A DNA stretch of 41,228 nt from assembly GCA_946626755.1 (NCBI GenBank), contig CAMOUW010000006.1:1-41228 (forward strand), given 5' to 3'. The translations under genes and the position numbers were made by a program. The stretch is from an uncultured Clostridia bacterium (lineage in GTDB: Bacteria > Bacillota > Clostridia > Lachnospirales > Lachnospiraceae). Numbering within the stretch: position 1 is the stretch's first letter; each line of letters starts with the position of its first letter. Of this stretch, positions 1 through 7,310 are shown piece by piece. Under the pieces are notes generated by a model. It did not search any database, was not told the origin of the DNA, and worked only from the letters and a program-made list of their open reading frames with translations.

Positions 1-642
1 TGTACCAAGGTTGTAAATCTTAAGACCAGCATTCTCCTCAATCTTCTTAAGAGCTTTTTCAGTAGCGATAAGCTTCTCATACTTAAGCACGTCATATGTA
101 TTGATCGCGTCTGTTGTGATAACCTTTACGGTAGGAATGTTGCGTCCTGAAAGGATCACATTCTTATCACTTGCGTCAAGCACGACCAGCGCCTTCTCAG
201 CCTTGAGGCAATCAAGCACCTTTGCAAAGCTCTTTGTCTTTATCTCATCAAACTTAAGATCATCCAAAGCGATGAGATTGTCTGTATTTACCTTATCTGT
301 AAGAACTGAGAAAAGAGCCGCTCTTCTCTCTTTCTTATTCATTTTCTTATCGTAGTCCCTGGGCTTGGGAGCAAATACTACTCCGCCGCCTTTCCACTGG
401 GGAGCTCTGATGGAACCCTGTCTTGCATGTCCTGTTCCCTTCTGTCTCCAGGGCTTTTTACCGCCTCCGGATACCTCTGAACGTGTAAGTGTACTCTGTG
501 TACCCTGACGCTGGTTTGCAAGATATGTAACAACCGCCTGGTGTACAAGGTTTTCCTTGATATCCGCACCAAATACCTTATCGCTCAATTCCAGGGATCC
601 GACTTCGTTTCCTTCCATATTAAAAACAGATACGTTAGCCAT
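1..642 (-). CDS. rplD: 50S ribosomal protein L4, C-terminus cut by window edge
   Basis: The minus-strand reading frame opens at an ATG at 642 behind a strong AAGGAGG ribosome binding site and stays open to base 1, giving 214 visible codons. The protein shows the L4 hallmark basic loop (KPWRQKGTGHARQGS) followed by APQWKGGGVVF and KKERRAAL. L4 is a primary 23S rRNA-binding protein whose extended loop lines the exit tunnel; in gamma-proteobacteria it also represses its own S10 operon. It follows rplC by 28 bases, the usual S10-operon order. L4 is normally about 205-210 residues, so the missing end is probably short or the protein carries a small C-terminal extension. Confidence 0.96.
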   Translation of the reverse strand, partial: MANVSVFNMEGNEVGSLELSDKVFGADIKENLVHQAVVTYLANQRQGTQSTLTRSEVSGGGKKPWRQKGTGHARQGSIRAPQWKGGGVVFAPKPRDYDKKMNKKERRAALFSVLTDKVNTDNLIALDDLKFDEIKTKSFAKVLDCLKAEKALVVLDASDKNVILSGRNIPTVKVITTDAINTYDVLKYEKLIATEKALKKIEENAGLKIYNLGT

Positions 643-670
643 TATGTGTTATCCTCCTTTCCTTAAGCGA

Positions 671-1312
671 TTATTTCGCACTCTTTGTCTTAACTGACTC
701 TTTTATAGTTACAAGGGTCTTCTTGGGTCCGGGAACAGATCCCTTAACCACAAGGATGTTGTTTTCAGCATCCACCTTGATAACCTCAAGGTTCTGGATG
801 GTCTTCTTCACACTACCCATATGTCCGGGCATGCCCTTACCCTTGGGAACTCTTCCCGGTGTAGCGGCCATACCATTGGAACCCTGGTGTCTGTGGAACT
901 TGGAACCGTGACCCATAGGACCTCTTGACTGTCCGAATCTCTTAATAGCACCCTGGTAGCCTTTACCTTTGGAGATGGCAGTGGCATCTATCTTATCTCC
1001 GGCTTCAAATGCTGCTACCGTGATCTCATCTTTTACTGAATACTCTTCAGCATTATCAAGCTTGAACTCTCTTACAAACTTCTTATAAGGAAGTCCCGCC
1101 TTATCAAAGTGACCTTTCTCGGGTTTGTTCACACGCTTTTCTTTAGCGTCCATGAAACCTACCTGTACGGCGCTGTAACCGTCGTTTTCTACCGTCTTTA
1201 CTTGTGTAACAACACAAGGGCCGGCCTGAAGAACAGTTACGGGAGTCACTGTACCGTCTTCGTTGAAGATTTGAGTCATTCCGACTTTTGTAGCTAAAAT
1301 CGCTTTCTTCAT
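671..1312 (-). CDS. rplC: 50S ribosomal protein L3
   Basis: A complete 213-residue L3, the usual bacterial length. It starts [16 protein letters not shown], the conserved L3 opening, and contains the central basic stretch [17 protein letters not shown] and GKGMPGHMG, which reaches toward the peptidyl transferase centre in the ribosome. The ATG at 1312 is preceded by CGGAGGATAAC, a good ribosome binding site. It lies between rpsJ and rplD in the standard S10-operon order. The 132-base gap to rpsJ is longer than usual and contains A/T runs but no promoter I can defend. Confidence 0.98.
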   Translation of the reverse strand: MKKAILATKVGMTQIFNEDGTVTPVTVLQAGPCVVTQVKTVENDGYSAVQVGFMDAKEKRVNKPEKGHFDKAGLPYKKFVREFKLDNAEEYSVKDEITVAAFEAGDKIDATAISKGKGYQGAIKRFGQSRGPMGHGSKFHRHQGSNGMAATPGRVPKGKGMPGHMGSVKKTIQNLEVIKVDAENNILVVKGSVPGPKKTLVTIKESVKTKSAK

Positions 1313-1444
1313 GTTATCCTCCGATTATTTTTTCTTCGACAGCGGAAAAAAACTCAGTCTGTTTTTGTTTTTTTAAATGCGGCAATATAGCCACTTGATA
1401 TATGACCGTCGGTTTTTTTCATATCTGATTAAACTGAATGCATA

Positions 1445-1759
1445 TTACTTTATCACCTTGAGATTGATATCTACGCCTGCAGGCATATCGAGCTTTGCAA
1501 ACACTTCTACAATCTTGGGCGATGCTGAGCGTACATCGATAAGTCTCTTGTGAGTTCTCTGTTCGAACTGCTCTCTTGAGTCCTTATACTTGTGTACGGC
1601 ACGCAGGATAGTAACTACTTCCTTTTTAGTAGGAAGAGGTACCGGTCCGCTTACCTCTGCACCTGCTTTTCTTGCTGCGTCGATGATCTTCTTTGCTGAC
1701 TGATCTATCAGCTGGTGATCATATGCTTTCAATGTGATTCTTGTTACCTGATTTGCCAT
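1445..1759 (-). CDS. rpsJ: 30S ribosomal protein S10 (NusE)
   Basis: A complete 104-residue S10, of normal length, starting [19 protein letters not shown] and containing the conserved block [13 protein letters not shown]10 has two roles: in the 30S head, and as NusE in NusB/NusG antitermination complexes. It is the first gene of the S10 operon and lies about 245 bases downstream of a strong promoter at 2010-2038. The intervening leader is structured and annotated separately. The start at 1759 is supported by GGAGGCGAC upstream. Confidence 0.98.
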   Translation of the reverse strand: MANQVTRITLKAYDHQLIDQSAKKIIDAARKAGAEVSGPVPLPTKKEVVTILRAVHKYKDSREQFEQRTHKRLIDVRSASPKIVEVFAKLDMPAGVDINLKVIK

Positions 1760-2003
1760 AAAAAAAGTCGCCTCCTATTCGCACTTTTGGTAATAAGTAC
1801 GACAAGCGGTGACTGTACACACTCCCACGTGTTTCATAATGCCACACCATGAAATCCACGTGTCATTTCTGCTATTACAGATGATTCGGTACAGTGACTT
1901 GTCGTCGGTTCAACTGACATTCGCTCCGCGTAAAAACCCATGATACCTCGTACCTGCCGGATATCATGACAACCTTACACATCATTGCTATCAATGTCAC
2001 AGC
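1760..2003 (-). ncRNA. Structured 5' leader of the S10 operon
   Basis: The transcript predicted from the rpsJ promoter has about 245 untranslated bases. Three nested helices are visible: 1799-1806 with 1898-1905, 1812-1818 with 1889-1895, and an inner hairpin 1826-1837 with 1849-1862 made of a CACGTG pair plus TTTCAT/ATGAAA. Long structured leaders before S10 operons are known regulatory sites; in gamma-proteobacteria L4 binds the leader. Whether this one binds a ribosomal protein is inference. I see no U-tract that would make the inner hairpin a simple terminator. Confidence 0.5.
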
Positions 2004-2009
2004 CTCAAC

Positions 2010-2038
2010 ATTATACACGAATGTGGTACTCATGGCAA
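2010..2038 (-). promoter_or_regulatory. Sigma-A promoter of the S10 operon
   Basis: On the minus strand, TTGCCA at 2033-2038 and a perfect TATAAT at 2010-2015 are separated by exactly 17 bases. The predicted start is near 2003, about 245 bases before the rpsJ ATG. This separates S10-operon transcription from tuf, which ends upstream in a strong terminator. Confidence 0.8.
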
Positions 2039-2167
2039 TAAGAAATTTCGATGTAAATTGTATTTTTTTTAGTACAATGTGTAACGATTCTTTCTTTTCA
2101 CGGGGAATATGGTGTTACGGACGACAGGGGATGGGATATTGTGACCGGTTTTTCTTTTTTATATTGA

Positions 2168-2238
2168 TCAGCGAATGAATACCGATATTTTCTCCACGCT
2201 GCCGCTTGACGTCGAAAATATCGGTATTCATTCGCTGA
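2168..2238. repeat. Conserved-loop hairpin repeat, copy A
   Basis: A perfect 25-bp inverted repeat (2168-2192 with 2214-2238) encloses a 21-base loop (2193-2213) containing TGCCGCTTGACG. The stem carries GCGAATGAATACCG next to ATATTTTC, and every base is matched on the other arm. The loop is identical to copies B and C while the stem differs. It lies in the rpsJ-tuf intergenic region, outside any gene. Confidence 0.9.
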
Positions 2239-2370
2239 ATTTACTGACAGTTATTTTTAGGATGTGTTTTTCCCTATTACTTGACACAATTTCTTTACTT
2301 CAAAGGAAAGCCAGGTTTTTTGCATGTGTAATCGGATTACGGCTTGTGATACTGTACTTTTATATTGTTC
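2239..2370. other. Spacer between hairpin copies A and B
   Basis: This 132-base stretch has no convincing coding frame. It holds a 13-base palindrome GTAATCGGATTAC at 2329-2341 and a lone plus-strand TTGACA at 2281 with no matching -10. Confidence 0.4.
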
Positions 2371-2437
2371 TGCGTATGAATACCAATATTTTCTCCACGC
2401 TGCCGCTTGACGTCGAAAATATTGGTATTCATACGCA
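2371..2437. repeat. Conserved-loop hairpin repeat, copy B
   Basis: A perfect 23-bp stem (2371-2393 with 2415-2437) flanks the same 21-base loop as copy A. It sits 132 bases from copy A in the same orientation. The stem reads GCGTATGAATACCA before ATATTTTC; the two differences from copy A (GAA to TAT region, ACCG to ACCA) are both compensated on the opposite arm. A short GTT/AAC match continues the stem past one mismatch. Confidence 0.9.
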
Positions 2438-2539
2438 AAACGTTAAAGACGCTTCTTCACAAACTATGCGGAGCTTAGCGTCTTGTCTTCGCTTCGCTCA
2501 GACAATCCGCACGCGCATTCCATGCGCAATGCTAATATC

Positions 2540-2587
2540 AAAAAAGCAGTCCCATTGAGAGCAAGCTCTCACGGGACTGCTTTTTTT
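2540..2587 (-). terminator. Intrinsic terminator of tuf (bidirectional shape)
   Basis: An 8-bp GC-rich stem (2546-2553 GCAGTCCC with 2573-2580) is extended by an inner 7-bp stem (2556-2562 with 2565-2571) and flanked by A6 and T7 tracts. Read on the minus strand it lies about 30 bases after the tuf stop. The flanking sequences 2588-2609 and 2468-2490 also form an imperfect inverted pair sharing GCGGAGC, so the terminator sits in a larger hairpin-rich stretch. Confidence 0.9.
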
Positions 2588-2617
2588 CATTAGCGCTCCG
2601 CTAGTCTATGTTCGCGA

Positions 2618-3811
2618 TCACTCGATAATTGTAGCAACTGCGCCTGAACCTACTGTATGACCACCCTCACGGATAGCGAAACGGAGACCCTGCTCCATAG
2701 CTACCTTATGGATAAGCTCTACAGTCATCTCAACGTTATCTCCGGGCATGCACATCTCTGTTCCAGCAGGAAGCTCGCACACACCTGTAACGTCTGTTGT
2801 TCTGAAGTAGAACTGAGGTCTGTAGTTGTTGAAGAAAGGTGTATGACGTCCACCCTCGTCCTTTGTAAGAACGTAAACCTGAGCTGTAAACTTCTTGTGA
2901 GGTGTTACAGAACCGGGCTGGCACAGAACCTGTCCTCTCTCGATCTCGTCTCTCTGGATACCACGAAGGAGTGCTCCGATGTTATCTCCGGGAAGAGCCT
3001 CGTCAAGAAGCTTTCTGAACATCTCGATACCTGTGATAACAACCTTACGTGTCTCATCCTGGATACCAACGATCTCAACCTCATCGTTAAGGTGAAGTGT
3101 ACCACGCTCTACTCTACCTGTAGCAACAGTACCACGACCTGTAATAGTAAATACGTCCTCTACAGGCATGAGGAAAGGCTTGTCTGTCTCACGTGTGGGA
3201 TCGGGAACATACTCATCGATAGTATGCATAAGCTCAAGAACCTTATCTCCCCACTCGCTTGAAGGATCTTCAAGAGCCTTAAGAGCAGAACCTCTGATGA
3301 TAGGTGTATCATCGCCGGGGAAGTCATACTCGTTAAGAAGCTCTCTGATCTCCATATCTACAAGATCAAGAAGCTCTTCGTCGTCTACCATGTCACACTT
3401 GTTCATGAATACAACAACGTAAGGAACGCCTACCTGACGAGCAAGAAGGATATGCTCTCTTGTCTGAGCCATAACACCGTCTGTAGCAGCAACAACAAGG
3501 ATAGCAGCATCCATCTGTGCAGCACCGGTGATCATGTTCTTAACGTAGTCAGCATGTCCGGGGCAGTCTACGTGAGCATAGTGTCTCTTCTCTGTCTCAT
3601 ACTCGATATGTGAAGAAGAAATTGTGATTCCTCTTTCTCTCTCCTCGGGAGCCTTGTCGATGTTATCGTAATCTACGAAATCACCTGTACCAAGACGAGC
3701 GTTAAGTGTCTTGGAGATAGCTGCTGTAAGAGTTGTCTTACCATGATCTACGTGACCGATGGTACCAATGTTAACATGGGGTTTGTTACGTTCAAATTTT
3801 TCCTTAGCCAT
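2618..3811 (-). CDS. tuf: Elongation factor Tu
   Basis: A complete 397-residue EF-Tu delivering aminoacyl-tRNA to the ribosome. The G-domain motifs are GHVDHGKT (residues 19-26), DCPGH (about 81-85) and NKCD (about 136-139), followed by the two beta-barrel domains and a normal VATIIE end. The reading frame extends 10 codons further upstream, but the family start [14 protein letters not shown] at 3811 follows AAGGAGG at 3821-3827, so I chose it. It has its own promoter 40 bases upstream in the fusA-tuf gap, allowing extra expression over the rest of the str cluster. Only one tuf copy is in the window. Confidence 0.98.
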   Translation of the reverse strand: MAKEKFERNKPHVNIGTIGHVDHGKTTLTAAISKTLNARLGTGDFVDYDNIDKAPEERERGITISSSHIEYETEKRHYAHVDCPGHADYVKNMITGAAQMDAAILVVAATDGVMAQTREHILLARQVGVPYVVVFMNKCDMVDDEELLDLVDMEIRELLNEYDFPGDDTPIIRGSALKALEDPSSEWGDKVLELMHTIDEYVPDPTRETDKPFLMPVEDVFTITGRGTVATGRVERGTLHLNDEVEIVGIQDETRKVVITGIEMFRKLLDEALPGDNIGALLRGIQRDEIERGQVLCQPGSVTPHKKFTAQVYVLTKDEGGRHTPFFNNYRPQFYFRTTDVTGVCELPAGTEMCMPGDNVEMTVELIHKVAMEQGLRFAIREGGHTVGSGAVATIIE

Positions 3812-3857
3812 TTTTATAATCCTCCTTAAAATGAATAGCAAAGTATAACTTTTCTTA

Positions 3858-3886
3858 TTATATTTTATTACTTAACTTTTTTCAAG
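3858..3886 (-). promoter_or_regulatory. Sigma-A promoter of tuf
   Basis: TTGAAA at 3881-3886 and perfect TATAAT at 3858-3863, both read on the minus strand, with a 17-base AT-rich spacer. The predicted start lies about 40 bases before the tuf ATG. Confidence 0.8.
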
Positions 3887-3942
3887 CATTTATATTGTGT
3901 TTTTTTCCAAACAATATGAAAACCTCTCATCTAATGAGCAGA

Positions 3943-6057
3943 TTATTCGCCTTTGTTTGCTACGATCTTGTCCTGTACATTCTTAGGGCACTGCTCGTAC
4001 TTATCGAAGAACATGGAATAATTTCCACGGCCCTGAGTACTTGAACGAAGATCTGTTGCATAACCGAACATCTCTGAAAGAGGCACATAAGCCTTTACGA
4101 GCTTACCTCCGCCGATATCCTCCATGCCCTCGATACGTCCGCGGCGAGAGTTGATATCACCGATAACATCTCCCATATACTCCTCAGGCATAGTAACCTC
4201 AACCTTCATGATAGGCTCAAGGATAGCAGGGTTTGACTTAGCCATAGCATCCTTAAATGCCATAGAACCTGCAATGTGGAACGCCATCTCGGATGAATCG
4301 ACTTCATGGTAAGAACCGTCATAAACTGTAGCCTTGATTCCGAGAACAGGATACCCGGCAAGAATACCGCTCTGAGCAGCCTCTTCAATACCTTCTCCGA
4401 CAGCAGGGATGTACTCCTTGGGAATAGCACCACCGACAATCTCTGACTCAAATGCGAATGTCTCTTCGCCATTGGGATCCATGGGCTCAAAACGAACCTT
4501 ACAATGTCCGTACTGACCACGACCGCCTGACTGCTTAACATACTTGCTTTCAACGTCAACAGGCTGTGTAAAGCACTCTTTGTATGAAACCTGGGGTGCA
4601 CCTACATTTGCCTCGACGTTGAACTCTCTCACGAGACGGTCAACGATGATCTGAAGGTGAAGCTCACCCATTCCTGCAATGATAGTCTGTCCTGTCTCAG
4701 TGTTTGTATGAGCCTTAAATGTAGGATCCTCTTCAGCCAGCTTTGCAAGAGCTTCGCCCATCTTGCCCTGGTCGTTCTTTGTCTTAGGCTCGATAGCAAG
4801 CTCGATAACGGGCTCGGGGAATTCCATAGACTCAAGGATAACGGGATGCTGCTCATCGCAGATGGTATCACCGGTAACTGTCATCTTAAGACCTACAGCC
4901 GCAGCGATATCACCTGAATAAACGATATCCAGCTCGCTTCTTGAGTTAGCATGCATCTGGAGAATACGTCCCACACGCTCTTTCTTGCCCTTTGTAGCAT
5001 TGAGCACATAAGAACCTGTCTTAAGTGTTCCTGAGTAAACTCTGAAGAAAGCAAGTTTACCTACAAAAGGATCTGTCATGATCTTGAATGCAAGAGCTGA
5101 GAAAGGCTCATCATCAGATGACTTTCTCGTTATCTCATTGCCTTCCATATCTACACCTGTGATATCAGGGATATCTGTAGGCGCAGGCATGTACTCAAGA
5201 ACAGCATCAAGAAGCTTCTGAACACCCTTGTTCTTGTATGCGCTTCCGCAGCATACGGGAATAGCTCTGTTCTCGATGGTAGCTACACGAAGAGCCTTTT
5301 TCATATCCTCAACGGCAGGCTCTTCTCCTTCAAGGTACTGCATCATAAGATCATCATCAAGCTCACATACTTTCTCGATAAGCTCTGTATGATACTTGTC
5401 AGCCTCATCCTTGAGATCTGCGGGGATGTCACCAACAGTGATGTCATCACCTTTGTCATCATTGTAGAAGTAAGCTCTCATCTCGAAGAGATCAATGATA
5501 CCCTTAAACTCGTCTTCCTTTCCGATAGGAATCTGAAGGCAAATGGGGTTCTTTCCGAGCTTTGTTTCTATCTGATGAACGGAACCGTAAAAGTCAGCTC
5601 CGATAGTATCCATCTTATTTATAAATGCCATACGGGGAACGCCGTACTTATCAGCCTGTCGCCAAACATTTTCAGACTGGGGCTGAACACCGTCTTTTGC
5701 AGCAAATACGCCGACAGCGCCGTCAAGAACACGAAGAGAACGCTCTACCTCTACGGTAAAGTCTACGTGTCCGGGAGTATCGATGATATTTATACGATGC
5801 TCAAGTGCTCCGGGTGCAGGCTTATGCTCTTTTTCAAGTGTCCAGTGACATGTTGTAGCAGCTGATGTGATAGTGATACCACGCTCCTGCTCCTGCTCCA
5901 TCCAGTCCATGGTGGCTGTTCCTTCATGTGTGTCACCGATCTTATAGTTGATTCCGGTGTAATAAAGGATACGCTCTGTCAATGTCGTCTTACCGGCATC
6001 AATATGAGCCATGATACCGATATTTCTGGTTCGCTCCAGTGGATATTCTCTACCCAT
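3943..6057 (-). CDS. fusA: Elongation factor G
   Basis: A complete 704-residue EF-G that drives ribosomal translocation and, with RRF, ribosome recycling. The start [12 protein letters not shown] at 6057 follows TAGGAGGAAAAACCG. GTPase motifs: AHIDAGKT (residues 17-24), DTPGH and NKMD. The G' insertion, domain II, and the C-terminal domains with RRGRIEGM and [12 protein letters not shown] are intact and collinear with known EF-Gs. It follows rpsG by 30 bases and shares its transcript, as in the str operon of most bacteria. A small CTCAT/ATGAG hairpin after the stop has no good U-tract, so some read-through into tuf is possible. Confidence 0.98.
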   Translation of the reverse strand: MGREYPLERTRNIGIMAHIDAGKTTLTERILYYTGINYKIGDTHEGTATMDWMEQEQERGITITSAATTCHWTLEKEHKPAPGALEHRINIIDTPGHVDFTVEVERSLRVLDGAVGVFAAKDGVQPQSENVWRQADKYGVPRMAFINKMDTIGADFYGSVHQIETKLGKNPICLQIPIGKEDEFKGIIDLFEMRAYFYNDDKGDDITVGDIPADLKDEADKYHTELIEKVCELDDDLMMQYLEGEEPAVEDMKKALRVATIENRAIPVCCGSAYKNKGVQKLLDAVLEYMPAPTDIPDITGVDMEGNEITRKSSDDEPFSALAFKIMTDPFVGKLAFFRVYSGTLKTGSYVLNATKGKKERVGRILQMHANSRSELDIVYSGDIAAAVGLKMTVTGDTICDEQHPVILESMEFPEPVIELAIEPKTKNDQGKMGEALAKLAEEDPTFKAHTNTETGQTIIAGMGELHLQIIVDRLVREFNVEANVGAPQVSYKECFTQPVDVESKYVKQSGGRGQYGHCKVRFEPMDPNGEETFAFESEIVGGAIPKEYIPAVGEGIEEAAQSGILAGYPVLGIKATVYDGSYHEVDSSEMAFHIAGSMAFKDAMAKSNPAILEPIMKVEVTMPEEYMGDVIGDINSRRGRIEGMEDIGGGKLVKAYVPLSEMFGYATDLRSSTQGRGNYSMFFDKYEQCPKNVQDKIVANKGE

Positions 6058-6087
6058 CGGTTTTTCCTCCTATTAAATAAAAAACTA

Positions 6088-6558
6088 TTAAAATCTGTAA
6101 TGTGCAAATGCCTTGTTTGCCTCTGCCATCTTGTGCATCTCGTCTTTTCTCTTAACAGATGCTCCGGTGTTGTTAGACGCATCAAGAATCTCGCCTGCAA
6201 GACGCTCATCCATAGTCTTCTCGCCTCTTGAACGAGAAAACGCCGTAAGCCATCTGAGAGCGAGAGCCTGTCTTCTGTCGGGGCCAACTTCGATGGGAAC
6301 CTGATATGTAGCGCCTCCCACACGTCTTGCCTTAACCTCGAGAACGGGCATGATATTCTTCATAGCCTCTTCAAATACCTCAAGAGCAGGCTTTCCGCTT
6401 CTTTCAGCGACCTTATCAAAAGCTCCGTAAACGATCTTCTGTGCAATGCCCTTCTTTCCGTCAAGCATTATGTTGTTGATCAGCTTTGTCACGATCTTAT
6501 CTTTGTAGATCGGATCTGCCAAAACATCCCTTTTGGGTGTATGTCCTTTACGCGGCAC
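6088..6558 (-). CDS. rpsG: 30S ribosomal protein S7
   Basis: A complete 156-residue S7, of normal length, starting [16 protein letters not shown]. Conserved stretches include [27 protein letters not shown] and ALRWL; the protein ends FAHYRF. S7 nucleates assembly of the 30S head and contacts mRNA in the exit region; in E. coli it is the autogenous repressor of the str operon. Here it lies between rpsL (201 bases upstream) and fusA. The rpsL-rpsG gap is long enough for a control element, but I see no clear promoter or hairpin in it. Confidence 0.98.
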   Translation of the reverse strand: MPRKGHTPKRDVLADPIYKDKIVTKLINNIMLDGKKGIAQKIVYGAFDKVAERSGKPALEVFEEAMKNIMPVLEVKARRVGGATYQVPIEVGPDRRQALALRWLTAFSRSRGEKTMDERLAGEILDASNNTGASVKRKDEMHKMAEANKAFAHYRF

Positions 6559-6759
6559 GGGTCCTTCCCTCCTTAATAATAATTAATTCACAGGTACTCA
6601 CATGATATCAAGTGTTTCGCGCCCGAAAAAAGGTATATATCTGCAGCCATGATAAACCTGTTTCCGGCACAATAAACTTTAAATCTGAAATAACCGTTTT
6701 ATTTGTAATACATCAGTAAATGTTTACGCCTCCTTGCGTCCGGCGTACATTTTACTTAA
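6559..6759. other. rpsL-rpsG intergenic region, nothing clear
   Basis: 201 bases with no coding frame. A ribosome binding site GGAGGGAAGGACCC precedes rpsG. A weak TTGATA/TTAATT pair on the minus strand has a 19-base spacer and is not convincing as a promoter. Confidence 0.4.
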
Positions 6760-7185
6760 TTAGCCGTTGGCGTTGGCCTTGGGCTTCTTTGCTCCGTACT
6801 TGGAGCGGGCCTGTTTTCTGTCAGCCACACCGGCAGTATCAAGTGTACCGCGGATGATATGGTATCTTGTACCGGGAAGGTCCTTTACTCTTCCGCCTCT
6901 GATGAGAACAACAGAGTGCTCCTGAAGATTGTGACCTTCACCCGGAATATAGGATGTAACCTCGATACCATTTGAAAGACGTACTCTGGCGATCTTTCTA
7001 AGGGCTGAGTTAGGCTTCTTGGGGGTAGCAGTCTTAACTGCTGTACAAACACCTCTCTTCTGGGGTGAAGGCACATCTGTAGCCTTCTTGCGAAGAGAGT
7101 TGAAACCCTTCTGAAGAGCAGGAGAAGTAGACTTCTTAACTGCAGACTTTCTTCCCTGCTTTACTAACTGGTTAAATGTAGGCAT
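6760..7185 (-). CDS. rpsL: 30S ribosomal protein S12
   Basis: A complete 141-residue S12, close to the length usual in Firmicutes. The start [13 protein letters not shown] at 7185 is supported by GGGAGGTG upstream; the frame extends 15 codons further but without family similarity. The decoding-centre motifs [11 protein letters not shown] and [12 protein letters not shown] are wild type, so the lysines commonly mutated in streptomycin resistance are unchanged. S12 is the first gene of the rpsL-rpsG-fusA unit and has its own strong promoter at 7269-7297. Confidence 0.98.
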   Translation of the reverse strand: MPTFNQLVKQGRKSAVKKSTSPALQKGFNSLRKKATDVPSPQKRGVCTAVKTATPKKPNSALRKIARVRLSNGIEVTSYIPGEGHNLQEHSVVLIRGGRVKDLPGTRYHIIRGTLDTAGVADRKQARSKYGAKKPKANANG

Positions 7186-7234
7186 TCCTTTTTCACCTCC
7201 CGGAAATAGATTATCGGCTGCGTGTTTCATGAAA

Positions 7235-7268
7235 TAAAAAATCAGACACGCATAAAGCGTGCCTGAAA
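7235..7268 (-). terminator. rpoC terminator overlapping rpsL transcription start
   Basis: On the minus strand, TCAGGCACGC (7266-7257) pairs with GCGTGTCTGA (7251-7242) around a short loop, followed by a T run at 7241-7235. It ends the rpoBC message. The rpsL promoter at 7269-7297 puts the predicted rpsL start near 7262, inside the 5' arm of this hairpin. Confidence 0.85.
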
Positions 7269-7297
7269 ATTATACTTGTATATTAATATAATGTCAA
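7269..7297 (-). promoter_or_regulatory. Consensus sigma-A promoter of rpsL-rpsG-fusA
   Basis: A perfect TTGACA (7292-7297) and perfect TATAAT (7269-7274), minus strand, with a 17-base spacer. It lies entirely between the rpoC stop and the rpoC terminator hairpin. Confidence 0.9.
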
Positions 7298-7310
7298 GCA
7301 TTTTCCGGAA

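Noticed and set aside
2281..2309. A plus-strand promoter between copies A and B
   Set aside because: TTGACA is perfect, but no -10-like hexamer is found at 16-18 bases and nothing downstream on that strand is a gene.
2168..2437. Hairpin copies A and B as integron attC sites or a CRISPR fragment
   Set aside because: No integrase, cas gene or regular spacers are present, and the attC core consensus is not seen. The copies are dispersed and their stems, not spacers, vary.
2175..2558. A plus-strand frame of 127 codons across hairpin copies A and B
   Set aside because: Its repeated peptide arises only because the frame crosses both hairpins. It has no ribosome binding site and no family similarity.
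3812..3841. Upstream extension of tuf by ten codons
   Set aside because: The extension runs through the ribosome binding site and lacks EF-Tu similarity; the family start at 3811 fits.
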